Source: Flavobacterium celericrescens (GTDB lineage: Bacteria > Bacteroidota > Bacteroidia > Flavobacteriales > Flavobacteriaceae). From it: 64,000 bases of DNA. The notes beneath the pieces were generated by a model. That model was not told the DNA's origin and did no database searches. It saw only the letters and a list, made by a program, of their open reading frames with translations. Location of the stretch: contig NZ_JAAJBV010000009.1 in NCBI RefSeq assembly GCF_011392075.1, forward strand, positions 1-64,000, in the 5' to 3' direction. Of this stretch, positions 37,199 through 47,760 are shown one piece after another; position 1 is the first letter of the stretch, and each line of letters starts with the position of its first letter. The translations under genes were made by a program, and so were the position numbers.

Positions 37199-37642
37199 AT
37201 GAGAAAATATTTTCCTTTTTTAGTCATTATTATTGCATTTTTAAATACCAATTGTGACAAATGTGTTGAAGGTGATCTTGTAGCGCCTGCTTCCATTTTT
37301 GTAGAAATTCTTGATGAAACTTCTTCTGAAAATGTATTTGAAAATGAAACATTTACTGCTACACAAATTTCAATAAAAGATGCAGAAGATGTAGCCGTTC
37401 CTTTTAATTTTATTCCGAATACCAATCAAATTCAAATATTTCCAAACACTGAAAATTTAACTGGAAATACATTCATTATCACTTTAAACAACGAAACTAC
37501 ATCAACTATTGAGGAAATTACAATTACTCATGATGTAACAGCTAAAGAGCAAGAATGCTATACCACCTATAAAATTGAAAATGTTCAAGTCCCAAATAAT
37601 ACTTCTGAGTTAATTGATGGTATTTATGTAATAAAAATTTAA
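37199..37642 (+). CDS. Small lipoprotein of unknown function
   Basis: A 147-residue protein starting MRKYFPFLVIIIAFLNTNC, a lipoprotein signal ending at C19, with a further Cys just after (CDKC). The mature domain is beta-rich and acidic (ILDETSSENVFENETFTATQISIKD). It could be an Ig-like or carboxypeptidase-like fold, but I recognise no family. It follows the double-OmpA gene by 4 nt and may anchor or assist those proteins at a membrane. Confidence 0.6.
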   Translation: MRKYFPFLVIIIAFLNTNCDKCVEGDLVAPASIFVEILDETSSENVFENETFTATQISIKDAEDVAVPFNFIPNTNQIQIFPNTENLTGNTFIITLNNETTSTIEEITITHDVTAKEQECYTTYKIENVQVPNNTSELIDGIYVIKI

Positions 37643-37683
37643 GAATTTCTAAATTCAAACTTCTAAATTCTAAATTTTAAAAC

Positions 37684-37691
37684 TATCTTTG
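37684..37691 (+). promoter_or_regulatory. -7 element of purM with CAA-rich leader
   Basis: TATCTTTG, 26 nt before the ATG at 37718. The short leader that follows contains CACAACAACAACACAC (37695-37710). AT-rich repeat words (TTCTAAATTC, three times) occupy the region just upstream. Confidence 0.6.
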
Positions 37692-37717
37692 CGGCACAAC
37701 AACAACACACGACATTC

Positions 37718-38896
37718 ATGAGTTCTGATACGAGCAAACGCTACAATTTAAGAGGAGTTTCGGCTTCTAAAGAAGATGTGCACCAAGCTATCAAAAACAT
37801 CGACAAAGGCTTATTTCCACAAGCATTTTGTAAAATTATCCCTGATTATTTAACAAACGACGACCAATATTGCATCATTATGCACGCTGATGGCGCAGGA
37901 ACAAAGTCTTCCTTAGCCTATATGTATTGGAAAGAAACAGGCGATATTTCAGTTTGGAAAGGAATTGCTCAAGACGCTTTAATCATGAATATTGATGATT
38001 TATTATGTGTTGGAGCAACGGATAATATTTTGCTTTCATCAACTATCGGAAGAAACAAAAATTTAATTCCTGGCGAAGTTATTTCTGCTATCATCAACGG
38101 AACGGAAGAATTAATATCGGAATTAAAAAATCACGGAGTTACTATTCATTCAACAGGAGGTGAAACTGCTGATGTAGGTGATTTAGTTCGAACAATTATT
38201 GTAGATTCAACAGTAACAGCTCGCATGAAACGTGCAGATGTGATTGATAATGCGAATATTCAAGCTGGTGATGTAATTGTAGGTTTGGCTTCTTTCGGTC
38301 AAGCTACTTACGAAAAAGAATATAATGGCGGAATGGGAAGCAACGGCCTAACTTCGGCTCGTCATGATGTTTTTGCCAAATATTTAGCTGAGAAATATCC
38401 AGAAAGTTTTGATGCTTCAGTTCCAAATGAATTGGTGTATTCAGGTCAAACTAAATTAACTGATGCTGTTGGAAATAGTCCAATTGACGCTGGAAAATTA
38501 GTGCTTTCTCCAACAAGAACATACGCTCCTGTTATCAAAAAGATTTTATCAAAATACAATTCAAATCAAATTCACGGAATGGTACATTGTAGTGGAGGAG
38601 CACAAACAAAAGTGCTTCACTTCGTAGACAATGTTCACGTGATTAAAGATAATTTATTTCCAGTGCCACCTTTGTTCCAATTAATTCAAGAACAATCAAA
38701 AACTGATTGGAAAGAAATGTATCAAGTGTTCAATTGTGGTCACCGCATGGAATTATACGTTCCTGCAGAAGTAGCACAAGATATCATCGAGATTTCAAAA
38801 TCATTCAACATCGACACACAGATAGTAGGAAGAGTAGAGAAATCTGATAGCAAGAAATTAACAATTACATCCGAATACGGAACATTTGAATATTAA
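37718..38896 (+). CDS. purM: Phosphoribosylformylglycinamidine cyclo-ligase (AIR synthetase, long form)
   Basis: Purine synthesis step 5: FGAM plus ATP gives AIR. The 392-residue protein is longer than the usual 345 but is the form I expect in Bacteroidota. Evidence is the early SKRYNLRGVSASKEDVHQAI, the PurM-fold block HADGAGTKSSLAYMYW and MNIDDLLCVGATDN, HSTGGETADVGD near residue 148, VIVGLASFGQA, and the C-terminal ATP-grasp-like NCGHRMELYV. Extra residues near 205-250 account for the length. guaA follows, so purM and guaA may be read together. Confidence 0.85.
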   Translation: MSSDTSKRYNLRGVSASKEDVHQAIKNIDKGLFPQAFCKIIPDYLTNDDQYCIIMHADGAGTKSSLAYMYWKETGDISVWKGIAQDALIMNIDDLLCVGATDNILLSSTIGRNKNLIPGEVISAIINGTEELISELKNHGVTIHSTGGETADVGDLVRTIIVDSTVTARMKRADVIDNANIQAGDVIVGLASFGQATYEKEYNGGMGSNGLTSARHDVFAKYLAEKYPESFDASVPNELVYSGQTKLTDAVGNSPIDAGKLVLSPTRTYAPVIKKILSKYNSNQIHGMVHCSGGAQTKVLHFVDNVHVIKDNLFPVPPLFQLIQEQSKTDWKEMYQVFNCGHRMELYVPAEVAQDIIEISKSFNIDTQIVGRVEKSDSKKLTITSEYGTFEY

Positions 38897-38903
38897 TCTG
38901 TAG

Positions 38904-38923
38904 AGACAAGTCATGACTTGTCT
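38904..38923 (+). repeat. 20-bp perfect palindrome between purM and guaA
   Basis: AGACAAGTCATGACTTGTCT is a perfect palindrome preceded by CTGTAG and followed by a T-rich stretch. It may act as a weak terminator for purM. It also resembles the dispersed GTAGAGAC...GTCTC intergenic repeats seen in many Bacteroidota and cyanobacteria. Confidence 0.6.
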
Positions 38924-38968
38924 TTCTGCTTTTAATGAAATTAAAATTTACAACACAACAACAATAAA

Positions 38969-40501
38969 ATGCAACACAACGTATTAATTTTAGATTTCGG
39001 TTCGCAATACACCCAATTAATTGCCCGAAGAGTAAGAGAATTAAACATTTTCTGCGAGATTTTTCCATTCGATAAAATTCCTTCAGATTTATCATCATAC
39101 AAAGCTGTAATCTTAGGTGGAAGTCCATGTTCTGTTCGTTCTGAAGAAGCGCTTCACCCAGATTTATCTCAAATTCGAGGTAAAATGCCATTGTTAGCCG
39201 TTTGTTACGGAGCACAATATTTAGCGCATTTTTCAGGTGGAGAAGTTGCGGCTTCTAACACAAGAGAATACGGAAGAGCGAATCTTTCTTATATCAAAGA
39301 AAACGAAGTGTTTTTAGAAGGTGTTTCTGAAAATAGTCAAGTTTGGATGTCACATTCGGATTCTATCAAGAAATTACCAACTAATGGGGTAATGATTGCA
39401 AGTACAAAAGACGTAGCAAACGCAGCTTATAAAATCGAAGGCGAAACGACTTATGCGATTCAATTCCACCCAGAAGTATACCATTCAACAGATGGAAAAC
39501 AAATGTTGGAAAACTTCTTAGTGAAAATTGCTCAAGTGCCACAAAATTTCACACCAAATGCTTTCGTTGAAGAAGTTGTTGCCGAAATGAAAGCTAAAAT
39601 CGGAAATGATAAAGTAGTTTTAGGACTTTCTGGTGGTGTAGATTCTACTGTAGCGGCGGTTTTATTAAACAAAGCTATCGGTGAAAACTTATATTGTATT
39701 TTCGTAAACAACGGATTATTACGTAAAAACGAATTCCAAAATGTACTAAATCAGTACAAAGGAATGGGATTAAATGTAAAAGGCGTTGATGCTTCGGCAC
39801 GCTTTTTGGATGCGTTAGCTGGGTTAGATGATCCAGAAGCAAAACGAAAAGCTATTGGAAAAGCGTTCATTGAAGTTTTTGATGATGAAGCACACCAATT
39901 AACCGATGTAAAATGGTTAGGTCAAGGTACGATCTATCCAGATGTTATTGAATCTGTTTCAGCTACTGGCGGACCTTCAGCAACTATTAAATCGCATCAT
40001 AACGTAGGCGGATTACCTGATTTTATGAAATTGCAAGTAGTAGAACCTTTACGAATGTTATTCAAAGATGAAGTTCGTAGAGTTGGAAGAAGTTTAGGAA
40101 TTGATGAAGAATTATTAGGACGTCATCCATTCCCTGGACCAGGATTAGCGATTCGTATTTTAGGAGATATTACACCAGAAAAAGTAGCTATTTTACAAGA
40201 AGTAGATGCAGTTTTTATCAACGGATTGAAAGAGCACGGTTTATACGATAAAGTTTGGCAAGCTGGAGCAATTTTATTGCCAGTGAATAGCGTGGGCGTT
40301 ATGGGAGATGAACGCACATATGAAAAAGTAGTAGCATTACGTGCTGTAGAATCAACCGATGGAATGACCGCAGATTGGGTACATTTGCCGTATGAGTTTT
40401 TAATGAAAATTTCTAACGAAATCATAAACAATGTTAGAGGTGTGAATAGAGTTGTATATGACATCAGCTCAAAACCACCAGCAACTATTGAGTGGGAATA
40501 G
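38969..40501 (+). CDS. guaA: GMP synthase (glutamine-hydrolysing)
   Basis: Converts XMP to GMP. The 510-residue protein has three parts. The class I glutaminase (1-190) has nucleophile C81 in [15 protein letters not shown] and the His-Glu pair in FHPEVYHS. The ATP pyrophosphatase domain carries the PP-loop [16 protein letters not shown] near residue 218. The C-terminal dimerisation domain has [16 protein letters not shown] and the final KPPATIEWE, the standard GuaA terminus. A CAA-rich leader (CAACACAACAACAATAAA) precedes the ATG. Confidence 0.97.
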   Translation: MQHNVLILDFGSQYTQLIARRVRELNIFCEIFPFDKIPSDLSSYKAVILGGSPCSVRSEEALHPDLSQIRGKMPLLAVCYGAQYLAHFSGGEVAASNTREYGRANLSYIKENEVFLEGVSENSQVWMSHSDSIKKLPTNGVMIASTKDVANAAYKIEGETTYAIQFHPEVYHSTDGKQMLENFLVKIAQVPQNFTPNAFVEEVVAEMKAKIGNDKVVLGLSGGVDSTVAAVLLNKAIGENLYCIFVNNGLLRKNEFQNVLNQYKGMGLNVKGVDASARFLDALAGLDDPEAKRKAIGKAFIEVFDDEAHQLTDVKWLGQGTIYPDVIESVSATGGPSATIKSHHNVGGLPDFMKLQVVEPLRMLFKDEVRRVGRSLGIDEELLGRHPFPGPGLAIRILGDITPEKVAILQEVDAVFINGLKEHGLYDKVWQAGAILLPVNSVGVMGDERTYEKVVALRAVESTDGMTADWVHLPYEFLMKISNEIINNVRGVNRVVYDISSKPPATIEWE

Positions 40502-40601
40502 ATTAAAGTTAATAACAATATGATGGCAATTACAAGTTTCGATTCAGATTTTTAGTACATTTGAATTGAATTTTGAAATTGCCATTTTTTATTTTTTTAC
40601 A

Positions 40602-42488
40602 ATGAAGAAAGTATTTTTTATTTATAGTTTTTTATTTGCTTTTGCAGTACAAGCACAAATCAAACATGTGGTCGCAAAAGGAGAATCTGTATATCAAATC
40701 GCAAAAAAATATCAAGTCACACCTTATGATATTTACCGATTGAATCCAGATGCTGAGAATGGAATTCAAGAAAATACCACTTTATTAATTCCAAAGGCAG
40801 GCTCAAATTCATCAGGCATTACACATAAAGTAGTTGCAAAAGAGACGCTTTTTAGTATTTCAAAAAAATACAATGTTGCTGTTTCAGATATTGAAAATTG
40901 GAACAAAGAAGCTTTAAAAGAAGGATTAAAAATAGACCAAGAAATTTATGTTTCAAAACCTTCTGCTACAAACAAAACTATTGCTAGCAAAGAGATAAAA
41001 CCAGTTGATGTTGTTAAAGAAGAAAAAGTAAAAACTTCAACTTCAACTTTTTCACATACAGTTGTTGCACAAGAAACCAAATACGGTATAGCTACAAAAT
41101 ACGGACTTTCTGTTGAGGAATTGGAAAAATTAAATCCGCAAATAGTGGAAGGATTGAAAGTAGGCGAAATTTTAAAAATCAAAACTACTCAAGAAAAGAA
41201 AGTTTCAATTGTAGGAAAAGGACAATACGAAGTACAACCCAAGGAAACATTGTTTAGCTTGTCTAAAAAACTAAATGTTTCGCAAGAAGATTTATTGGAT
41301 TTGAATCCAGAATTAAAAGAAGGTCTTAAAGAAGGAATGGTTTTAAATATCCCTTCTAGAAAAATCACAAGAGATTCTATTTTTTCTGCAAAATCAAAAG
41401 TTGATTTATTAAAAACAGTTGATAAAACCTCTCAAAAAGAGTTGGTTTTATTTCTTCCTTTCAACATTAATAAAATAGAAAACGATTCATTAAAAACTAA
41501 AACAGAGCATTTAAAAACGAATAAATTTTTAAACTTAACTTTAGATTTTTACGCTGGAGCATTAATGGCAATAGACTCTGCAAAAGTATTAGGATTACCC
41601 GTTAATATAAAAATCTATGATGTTGAAAGTTCAAAATATTCATCTAATGTAGCTTCGATAATTACAAAAAACGATTTTTCAAAAGTAGATGCTGTTATTG
41701 GCCCATTTCAAAATTCACATGTTGAAAATACGGCACAATTACTTTCAAAATATAATATTCCAGTTATTTCTCCTCTTTCAAAAGAAAAAGGATTAGCACT
41801 GCCAAATTTATATTATGCAATTCCTTCAGAAGAAAAATTAAAAGCCAACTTATTTACTCATTTCAAAGAAAAAAACGGTAATGTAGTAGCAATTATTAGC
41901 ACCAAAAAAACCGCTTCTAGAGATTATTTAACTTCTAATTTCCCAGAAACTAAATTGGCAACTTTTAATGACAAAGGTGCTTTAGATATTGCTAATCTTA
42001 AAACTCAATTAGTAAAAGGGAAACCAAATTTTGTAATACTAGAAATTGAGAAAGCTGGAACAATTCTGAGTATTACCAATACATTAAAGAACTTACAAAA
42101 AGAATATGAAATTCAATTAGTGGTTTTTGAAGTGTATGATGCGCTAAATTTTGAAGAAATTCCAATTAAAAATTTAACCGCTTTAAAAATGATGTATCCT
42201 TCGGCAAACAAAGTAATTACAACACCCGAAGAATTTATCTTTGCAAAAGAATTTAAAAAAGACAATAACATTTCACCAAATACTGCTGCAATAAAGGGTT
42301 TCGACATAACTTTTGACACTATTTTACGTATTTGTCAAGAAGAAGGTTTTGTGGATTCCGTTTCAAAATACAAAACAGAATATGTTGAAAATAGTTTTGA
42401 CTATTCGAACGAAAACGGAGCAAACAATAACAATGGATGTTATTTATTATATTATGACAACGATTTAACGATAAAACAAGTACAATAA
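40602..42488 (+). CDS. LysM-repeat protein with periplasmic-binding-fold C-terminal domain
   Basis: A 628-residue exported protein with the signal peptide MKKVFFIYSFLFAFAVQA; the ATG at 40602 is chosen over one 12 codons upstream. Four LysM domains (about 20-65, 79-124, 155-200 and 218-262) share the pattern H.V...ET...I..KY.V...D(I/L)...N and should bind peptidoglycan. Residues about 290-628 form a type 1 periplasmic-binding-protein-like domain (LVLFLPFNINKIEND, VDAVIGPFQNSHVENTAQLLSKYNIPVISPLS, NFVILEIEKAGTI). The combination recalls the PBP-activator LpoA in its C-terminal fold. Its stop overlaps the next ATG as TAATG. Confidence 0.85.
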   Translation: MKKVFFIYSFLFAFAVQAQIKHVVAKGESVYQIAKKYQVTPYDIYRLNPDAENGIQENTTLLIPKAGSNSSGITHKVVAKETLFSISKKYNVAVSDIENWNKEALKEGLKIDQEIYVSKPSATNKTIASKEIKPVDVVKEEKVKTSTSTFSHTVVAQETKYGIATKYGLSVEELEKLNPQIVEGLKVGEILKIKTTQEKKVSIVGKGQYEVQPKETLFSLSKKLNVSQEDLLDLNPELKEGLKEGMVLNIPSRKITRDSIFSAKSKVDLLKTVDKTSQKELVLFLPFNINKIENDSLKTKTEHLKTNKFLNLTLDFYAGALMAIDSAKVLGLPVNIKIYDVESSKYSSNVASIITKNDFSKVDAVIGPFQNSHVENTAQLLSKYNIPVISPLSKEKGLALPNLYYAIPSEEKLKANLFTHFKEKNGNVVAIISTKKTASRDYLTSNFPETKLATFNDKGALDIANLKTQLVKGKPNFVILEIEKAGTILSITNTLKNLQKEYEIQLVVFEVYDALNFEEIPIKNLTALKMMYPSANKVITTPEEFIFAKEFKKDNNISPNTAAIKGFDITFDTILRICQEEGFVDSVSKYKTEYVENSFDYSNENGANNNNGCYLLYYDNDLTIKQVQ

Positions 42489-42892
42489 TGGCAACTTCAA
42501 AAGTGACATATTTAGGTGATTTACGCACCTCTTCGATACATTTACAATCAGGTTCAGAAATTATTTCAGATGCACCGCTAGACAACAACGGAAAGGGAGA
42601 AGCCTTCTCTCCAACCGATACCGTAGCCAACGGATTAGCTAGTTGCATGTTCACTGTTATGGGAATCAAAGCACGAGATTTAGATGTAGATTTTTCAGGT
42701 TCCACCGCAGAAGTAACCAAAATCATGGGAACCGAACCAAGAAGAATCACAGAAATTCACGTAACTTTCCACTTCTCCATTAATCCCGATGAAAAAACAA
42801 AAACCATCTTGGAAAGAACTGCTATGACTTGCCCTGTTTTTTATAGTTTGCATCCTGAGATTAAAAAGGAAATAGTTTTTAATTGGAAGTAA
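42488..42892 (+). CDS. OsmC-family peroxidase-like protein
   Basis: A 134-residue cytoplasmic protein of the OsmC/Ohr superfamily. The two catalytic-type cysteines are present: C53 in GLASCMFTVMG and C115 in TAMTCPVFYSLHPEI. The family sequence PTDTVANGLASC also fits. The second-Cys context (CPV) is closer to YhfA/OsmC-like proteins than to Ohr. It probably reduces organic hydroperoxides with a dithiol donor. It overlaps the LysM gene stop by one base (TAATG), so translation is probably coupled although the functions look unrelated. Confidence 0.88.
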   Translation: MATSKVTYLGDLRTSSIHLQSGSEIISDAPLDNNGKGEAFSPTDTVANGLASCMFTVMGIKARDLDVDFSGSTAEVTKIMGTEPRRITEIHVTFHFSINPDEKTKTILERTAMTCPVFYSLHPEIKKEIVFNWK

Positions 42893-42913
42893 ATAGATAA
42901 AAGAACAAAGATG

Positions 42914-42970
42914 AAAGAGAAAAGAATATAGACCATTTTAAAAGTCTTTCTTCTTTTCTCTTTTTTCTTT
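42914..42970 (+). terminator. Long hairpin, probable terminator after the OsmC-like gene
   Basis: A 13-bp perfect stem AAAGAGAAAAGAA / TTCTTTTCTCTTT (42914-42926 with 42951-42963) encloses a second short stem AGAC / GTCT, followed by more T. It is built wholly of purine and pyrimidine tracts, which is unusual for a terminator and may be a repeat element. Confidence 0.6.
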
Positions 42971-42987
42971 CCTCACAAAAACAAAAA

Positions 42988-43218
42988 ATGACCAACCACG
43001 AACTCCTCATCAAACTCGCACACACCAAAATGCCTTTTGGTAAATACGAAGGCTATTATTTAATCGACCTTCCGGAGTATTATGTGGTTTGGTATGCCAA
43101 TAAAGGTTTCCCTAAAGGACAATTAGGCGAACAATTAAAATTGGTACACGAACTCAAGCTAAACGGCTTAGAAGAACTAGTTAGAAATATCCGCAGAAAC
43201 TTTCCAAGACAAAAATAA
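42988..43218 (+). CDS. DUF3820-family small protein
   Basis: A 76-residue protein matching the DUF3820 pattern: MPFGKYEGYYLIDLPEYYVVWYANKGFPKGQLGEQL, with the FGK(Y/H).G..L.DLP..Y..W motif. These small proteins resemble the nucleic-acid-binding end of some exonuclease-like proteins, but no activity is established. Basic C-terminus (RNIRRNFPRQK). It sits alone between the hairpin and the pyrG promoter. Confidence 0.85.
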   Translation: MTNHELLIKLAHTKMPFGKYEGYYLIDLPEYYVVWYANKGFPKGQLGEQLKLVHELKLNGLEELVRNIRRNFPRQK

Positions 43219-43258
43219 ATTGTTTACAATTTAATTACAAAATTGATACATCGACTAA

Positions 43259-44945
<1,687 letters not shown>

Positions 44946-44985
44946 ACTGTTCATTTAATACTGAACACTGAACACTAATAAGTAG

Positions 44986-46878
44986 ATGGAAGAAAAAAAA
45001 TTAGACATAAATTCGATTATCGGATTTGTATTGATTTCGGGGATTTTATTATGGATGTTATATGCTAACACTCCTACCGCTGAAGAATTAAAGGAAAAAG
45101 AGAAAAAAGAACAAGTTGAAAAACAGGCAAAAGAAGCAAAACAAGCTAAAACTGTAACTCCAACTACAGTTACTACACCAACTGATTCTACTCAAAATAT
45201 TGCTGCACAAGCAAAATTAGGCTCTTTTGGTTATTCTGCAACACTTCCATCAGCAACAGACACTGTAACAGAAATTAAAAATGACGTTTTATCGCTTAAA
45301 ATTTCTAATAAAGGAGGTTATATCGTAGATGCAACCATTTTAGGATTTGATCAGTTTGAGAAAAACTCAAAAAAAGCAGTTCAAATTATTAAAGACAATA
45401 ATGCATCTTTAGACATCACGTTAAACACTACTGACAACAGATCATTACATACCAAAGATTTATATTTTGAACCTAAATTAACCACAGAAGGAAAAAATCA
45501 AGTTTTAACTTTACAATTAAAAGCAGGTCCTGATCAGTTTTTAGAATATCGTTATGTTTTAAAACCTAACGAGTATATGTTGGATTTTGCAATTCGTTCT
45601 CAAGGATTAGAAAAAGTTGTGAATACATCAAAACCTTTAGATTTAGAGTGGCAATTAAAAACATTTAGAAATGAAAAAAGTATAAGTTATGAAAACCGTT
45701 ATACTGAATTAGTATATGAATATGAAGATGGTAAAGATGATTATTTAAGTGCTGCAAAAGACTCTGAAGGTGAAGCTGCTGATGTTACTTACGTAGCCTT
45801 TAAACAACATTTGTTTACATCTATTTTATTGACTGATACAAAGTTTAAAAATGTAAAATTCAAATCAGACAATTTAGTTGATGACGAAGAAAAAGATACT
45901 GTTTTTACTAAAAATTTCTCGGCACAAATCCCTTTAGAGTTTAAAAATGGAGCTTTAAACTATAATATGAATTTGTATTATGGTCCAGCAAAATATGAAA
46001 TCCTAAACAAATATGACAAAAATCTAGATGAAATAATGCCATTAGGTTGGGGAATTTTTGGCTGGATTAACCGCTATGTTTTTATCCCTGTTTTTGGATT
46101 TATTTCTGCATTAGGTATTAGTTATGGTATCGGAATTATTTTATTGACAATTTTTGTAAAACTTATTTTATCTCCAGTAACATATAAATCATTTTTATCG
46201 CAAGCAAAAATGAGAGTTTTACGTCCTGAAATTACTGAATTAAATGAGAAATTTAAGGATAATCCGATGAAGAAACAGCAAGAAACAATGAAATTGTATT
46301 CTAAAGCTGGAGTAAATCCAATGGCGGGTTGTTTACCAGCATTATTGCAAATGCCTGTTTTATATGCCTTAATCTATTTTTTCCCTTCTGTATTTGATTT
46401 AAGACAAAAATCATTCTTATGGGCAGATGATTTATCGTCTTATGATAGCATTTACGAATTACCGTTCAGAATTCCTCTTTATGGAAATCACATAAGCTTA
46501 TTCCCTATTTTGGCTTCTATTGCAATTTTCTTTTATATGAAAATGACAACTGGAGATCAAGCTATGAGCACACCTCCACAAGAAGGTATGCCTGATATGG
46601 GGAAAATAATGAAAGTGATGATATACATTTCTCCAATCATGATGCTATTCTTCTTCAATAGTTATGCGTCTGGAATGAGTTTATATTATTTTATTTCTAA
46701 TTTTATTGCCATTGGAATCATGTATGTAATAAAAAATTACATCGTGGACGAAAATAAAATTCACGCTCAAATCCAGGAGAATAAAACGAAAGAGAAAAAG
46801 GAAAGTAAATTCCAGAAAAAAATGCGCGAAATGATGGAGCAAGCAGAAGCTCAAAAAGCCGCACAAAAGAAAAAATAA
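44986..46878 (+). CDS. yidC: Membrane protein insertase YidC
   Basis: Inserts and folds inner-membrane proteins, with or without SecYEG. The 630-residue protein is the long Gram-negative form: an N-terminal TM segment (IIGFVLISGILLWMLYA), a large periplasmic beta domain (about 80-365), then five C-terminal TM segments. The conserved hydrophilic-groove region is GIGIILLTIFVKLILSPVTYKS near residue 390. MAGCLPALLQMPVLYALIYFF follows. The tail is basic and Lys-rich (KKMREMMEQAEAQKAAQKKK), suited to ribosome contact. Functionally linked with yidD and secDF in this window. Confidence 0.97.
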   Translation: MEEKKLDINSIIGFVLISGILLWMLYANTPTAEELKEKEKKEQVEKQAKEAKQAKTVTPTTVTTPTDSTQNIAAQAKLGSFGYSATLPSATDTVTEIKNDVLSLKISNKGGYIVDATILGFDQFEKNSKKAVQIIKDNNASLDITLNTTDNRSLHTKDLYFEPKLTTEGKNQVLTLQLKAGPDQFLEYRYVLKPNEYMLDFAIRSQGLEKVVNTSKPLDLEWQLKTFRNEKSISYENRYTELVYEYEDGKDDYLSAAKDSEGEAADVTYVAFKQHLFTSILLTDTKFKNVKFKSDNLVDDEEKDTVFTKNFSAQIPLEFKNGALNYNMNLYYGPAKYEILNKYDKNLDEIMPLGWGIFGWINRYVFIPVFGFISALGISYGIGIILLTIFVKLILSPVTYKSFLSQAKMRVLRPEITELNEKFKDNPMKKQQETMKLYSKAGVNPMAGCLPALLQMPVLYALIYFFPSVFDLRQKSFLWADDLSSYDSIYELPFRIPLYGNHISLFPILASIAIFFYMKMTTGDQAMSTPPQEGMPDMGKIMKVMIYISPIMMLFFFNSYASGMSLYYFISNFIAIGIMYVIKNYIVDENKIHAQIQENKTKEKKESKFQKKMREMMEQAEAQKAAQKKK

Positions 46879-46893
46879 TTTTTATCTTTATAT

Positions 46894-46927
46894 AAACCCT
46901 GTCTGCACCGACAGGGTTTCTTTTTTT
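46894..46927 (+). terminator. Terminator of yidC
   Basis: A 10-bp perfect stem AAACCCTGTC / GACAGGGTTT with a 6-nt loop, followed by C and a T7 run, 15 nt past the stop. proC starts within 6 nt of its end. Confidence 0.9.
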
Positions 46928-46932
46928 ATATT

Positions 46933-47751
46933 ATGAAAATAACAATCATTGGATATGGTAATATGGGGCAAACCTATGCTAATAGCTTTATTAGTTCGGG
47001 ATTTGTAAGTAATGCTGATATTTTTGTTTTAAACAGAAGCGAAATCGAAAAAAAGAAAGCTTTTGGAATTAAGAAAGAAAATTTATTTACCAAGTCCTCT
47101 CCTATTTTATTTGAAGCAGATATTTTAATTATAGCAGTAAAACCACAAGATTTTAAATCGCTTTCAAGTGAAATAAAATCATTTTTAAAACCTGACCATG
47201 TAGTATTATCAGTTATGGCTGGAATTACAATTCAAACTATGCAAGAAACACTGGGAATTAACAAAATTGTGCGTTCTATGCCAAATATTCCAACTCAAAT
47301 AGGTGAAGGAATGACTGTGTTTTGTGCTTCTCAAGCAGTTGATAGAAAAGAATTATTTATTATCCAAAATTTAATAAACACTACTGGAAAGTCAATTTAT
47401 ATTGAACGTGAAGAAATGCTCAATGCTGCTACAGCTGTTTCAGGAAGTGGTCCTGCTTATGTATTTTATTTTATGCAATCAATGATAGATGCGGCTGTTT
47501 CAATAGGTTTTACACCTTCTGAAGCTGAATTTTTAGTAAGTCAAACATTTTCTGGCTCAGTACAATTACAAAATAGAAGTAAATTATCAAATGACGAATG
47601 GATTGAAAAAGTTGCATCAAAAGGAGGAACAACTGAAGCAGCATTAAAAATATTTAGTACTTTTAACCTCTCAAAAATCACTAATGATGCAATTTTGGCA
47701 GCAAATAATCGTTCTGAAGAACTTGGCAAGTTATTTGATAAAATAAACTAA
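46933..47751 (+). CDS. proC: Pyrroline-5-carboxylate reductase
   Basis: Last step of proline synthesis: P5C plus NAD(P)H gives proline. The 272-residue protein has the Rossmann start MKITIIGYGNMGQTYANSFI with GYGNMG at 7-12, the dinucleotide-binding IIAVKPQDF, VRSMPNIPTQIGEGMT near residue 115 and the family signature block TAVSGSGPAYVFYFMQSMIDAA near 170. It begins within 6 nt of the yidC terminator. The MORN-repeat gene follows after 9 nt. Confidence 0.95.
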   Translation: MKITIIGYGNMGQTYANSFISSGFVSNADIFVLNRSEIEKKKAFGIKKENLFTKSSPILFEADILIIAVKPQDFKSLSSEIKSFLKPDHVVLSVMAGITIQTMQETLGINKIVRSMPNIPTQIGEGMTVFCASQAVDRKELFIIQNLINTTGKSIYIEREEMLNAATAVSGSGPAYVFYFMQSMIDAAVSIGFTPSEAEFLVSQTFSGSVQLQNRSKLSNDEWIEKVASKGGTTEAALKIFSTFNLSKITNDAILAANNRSEELGKLFDKIN

Positions 47752-47760
47752 AAAACACTT

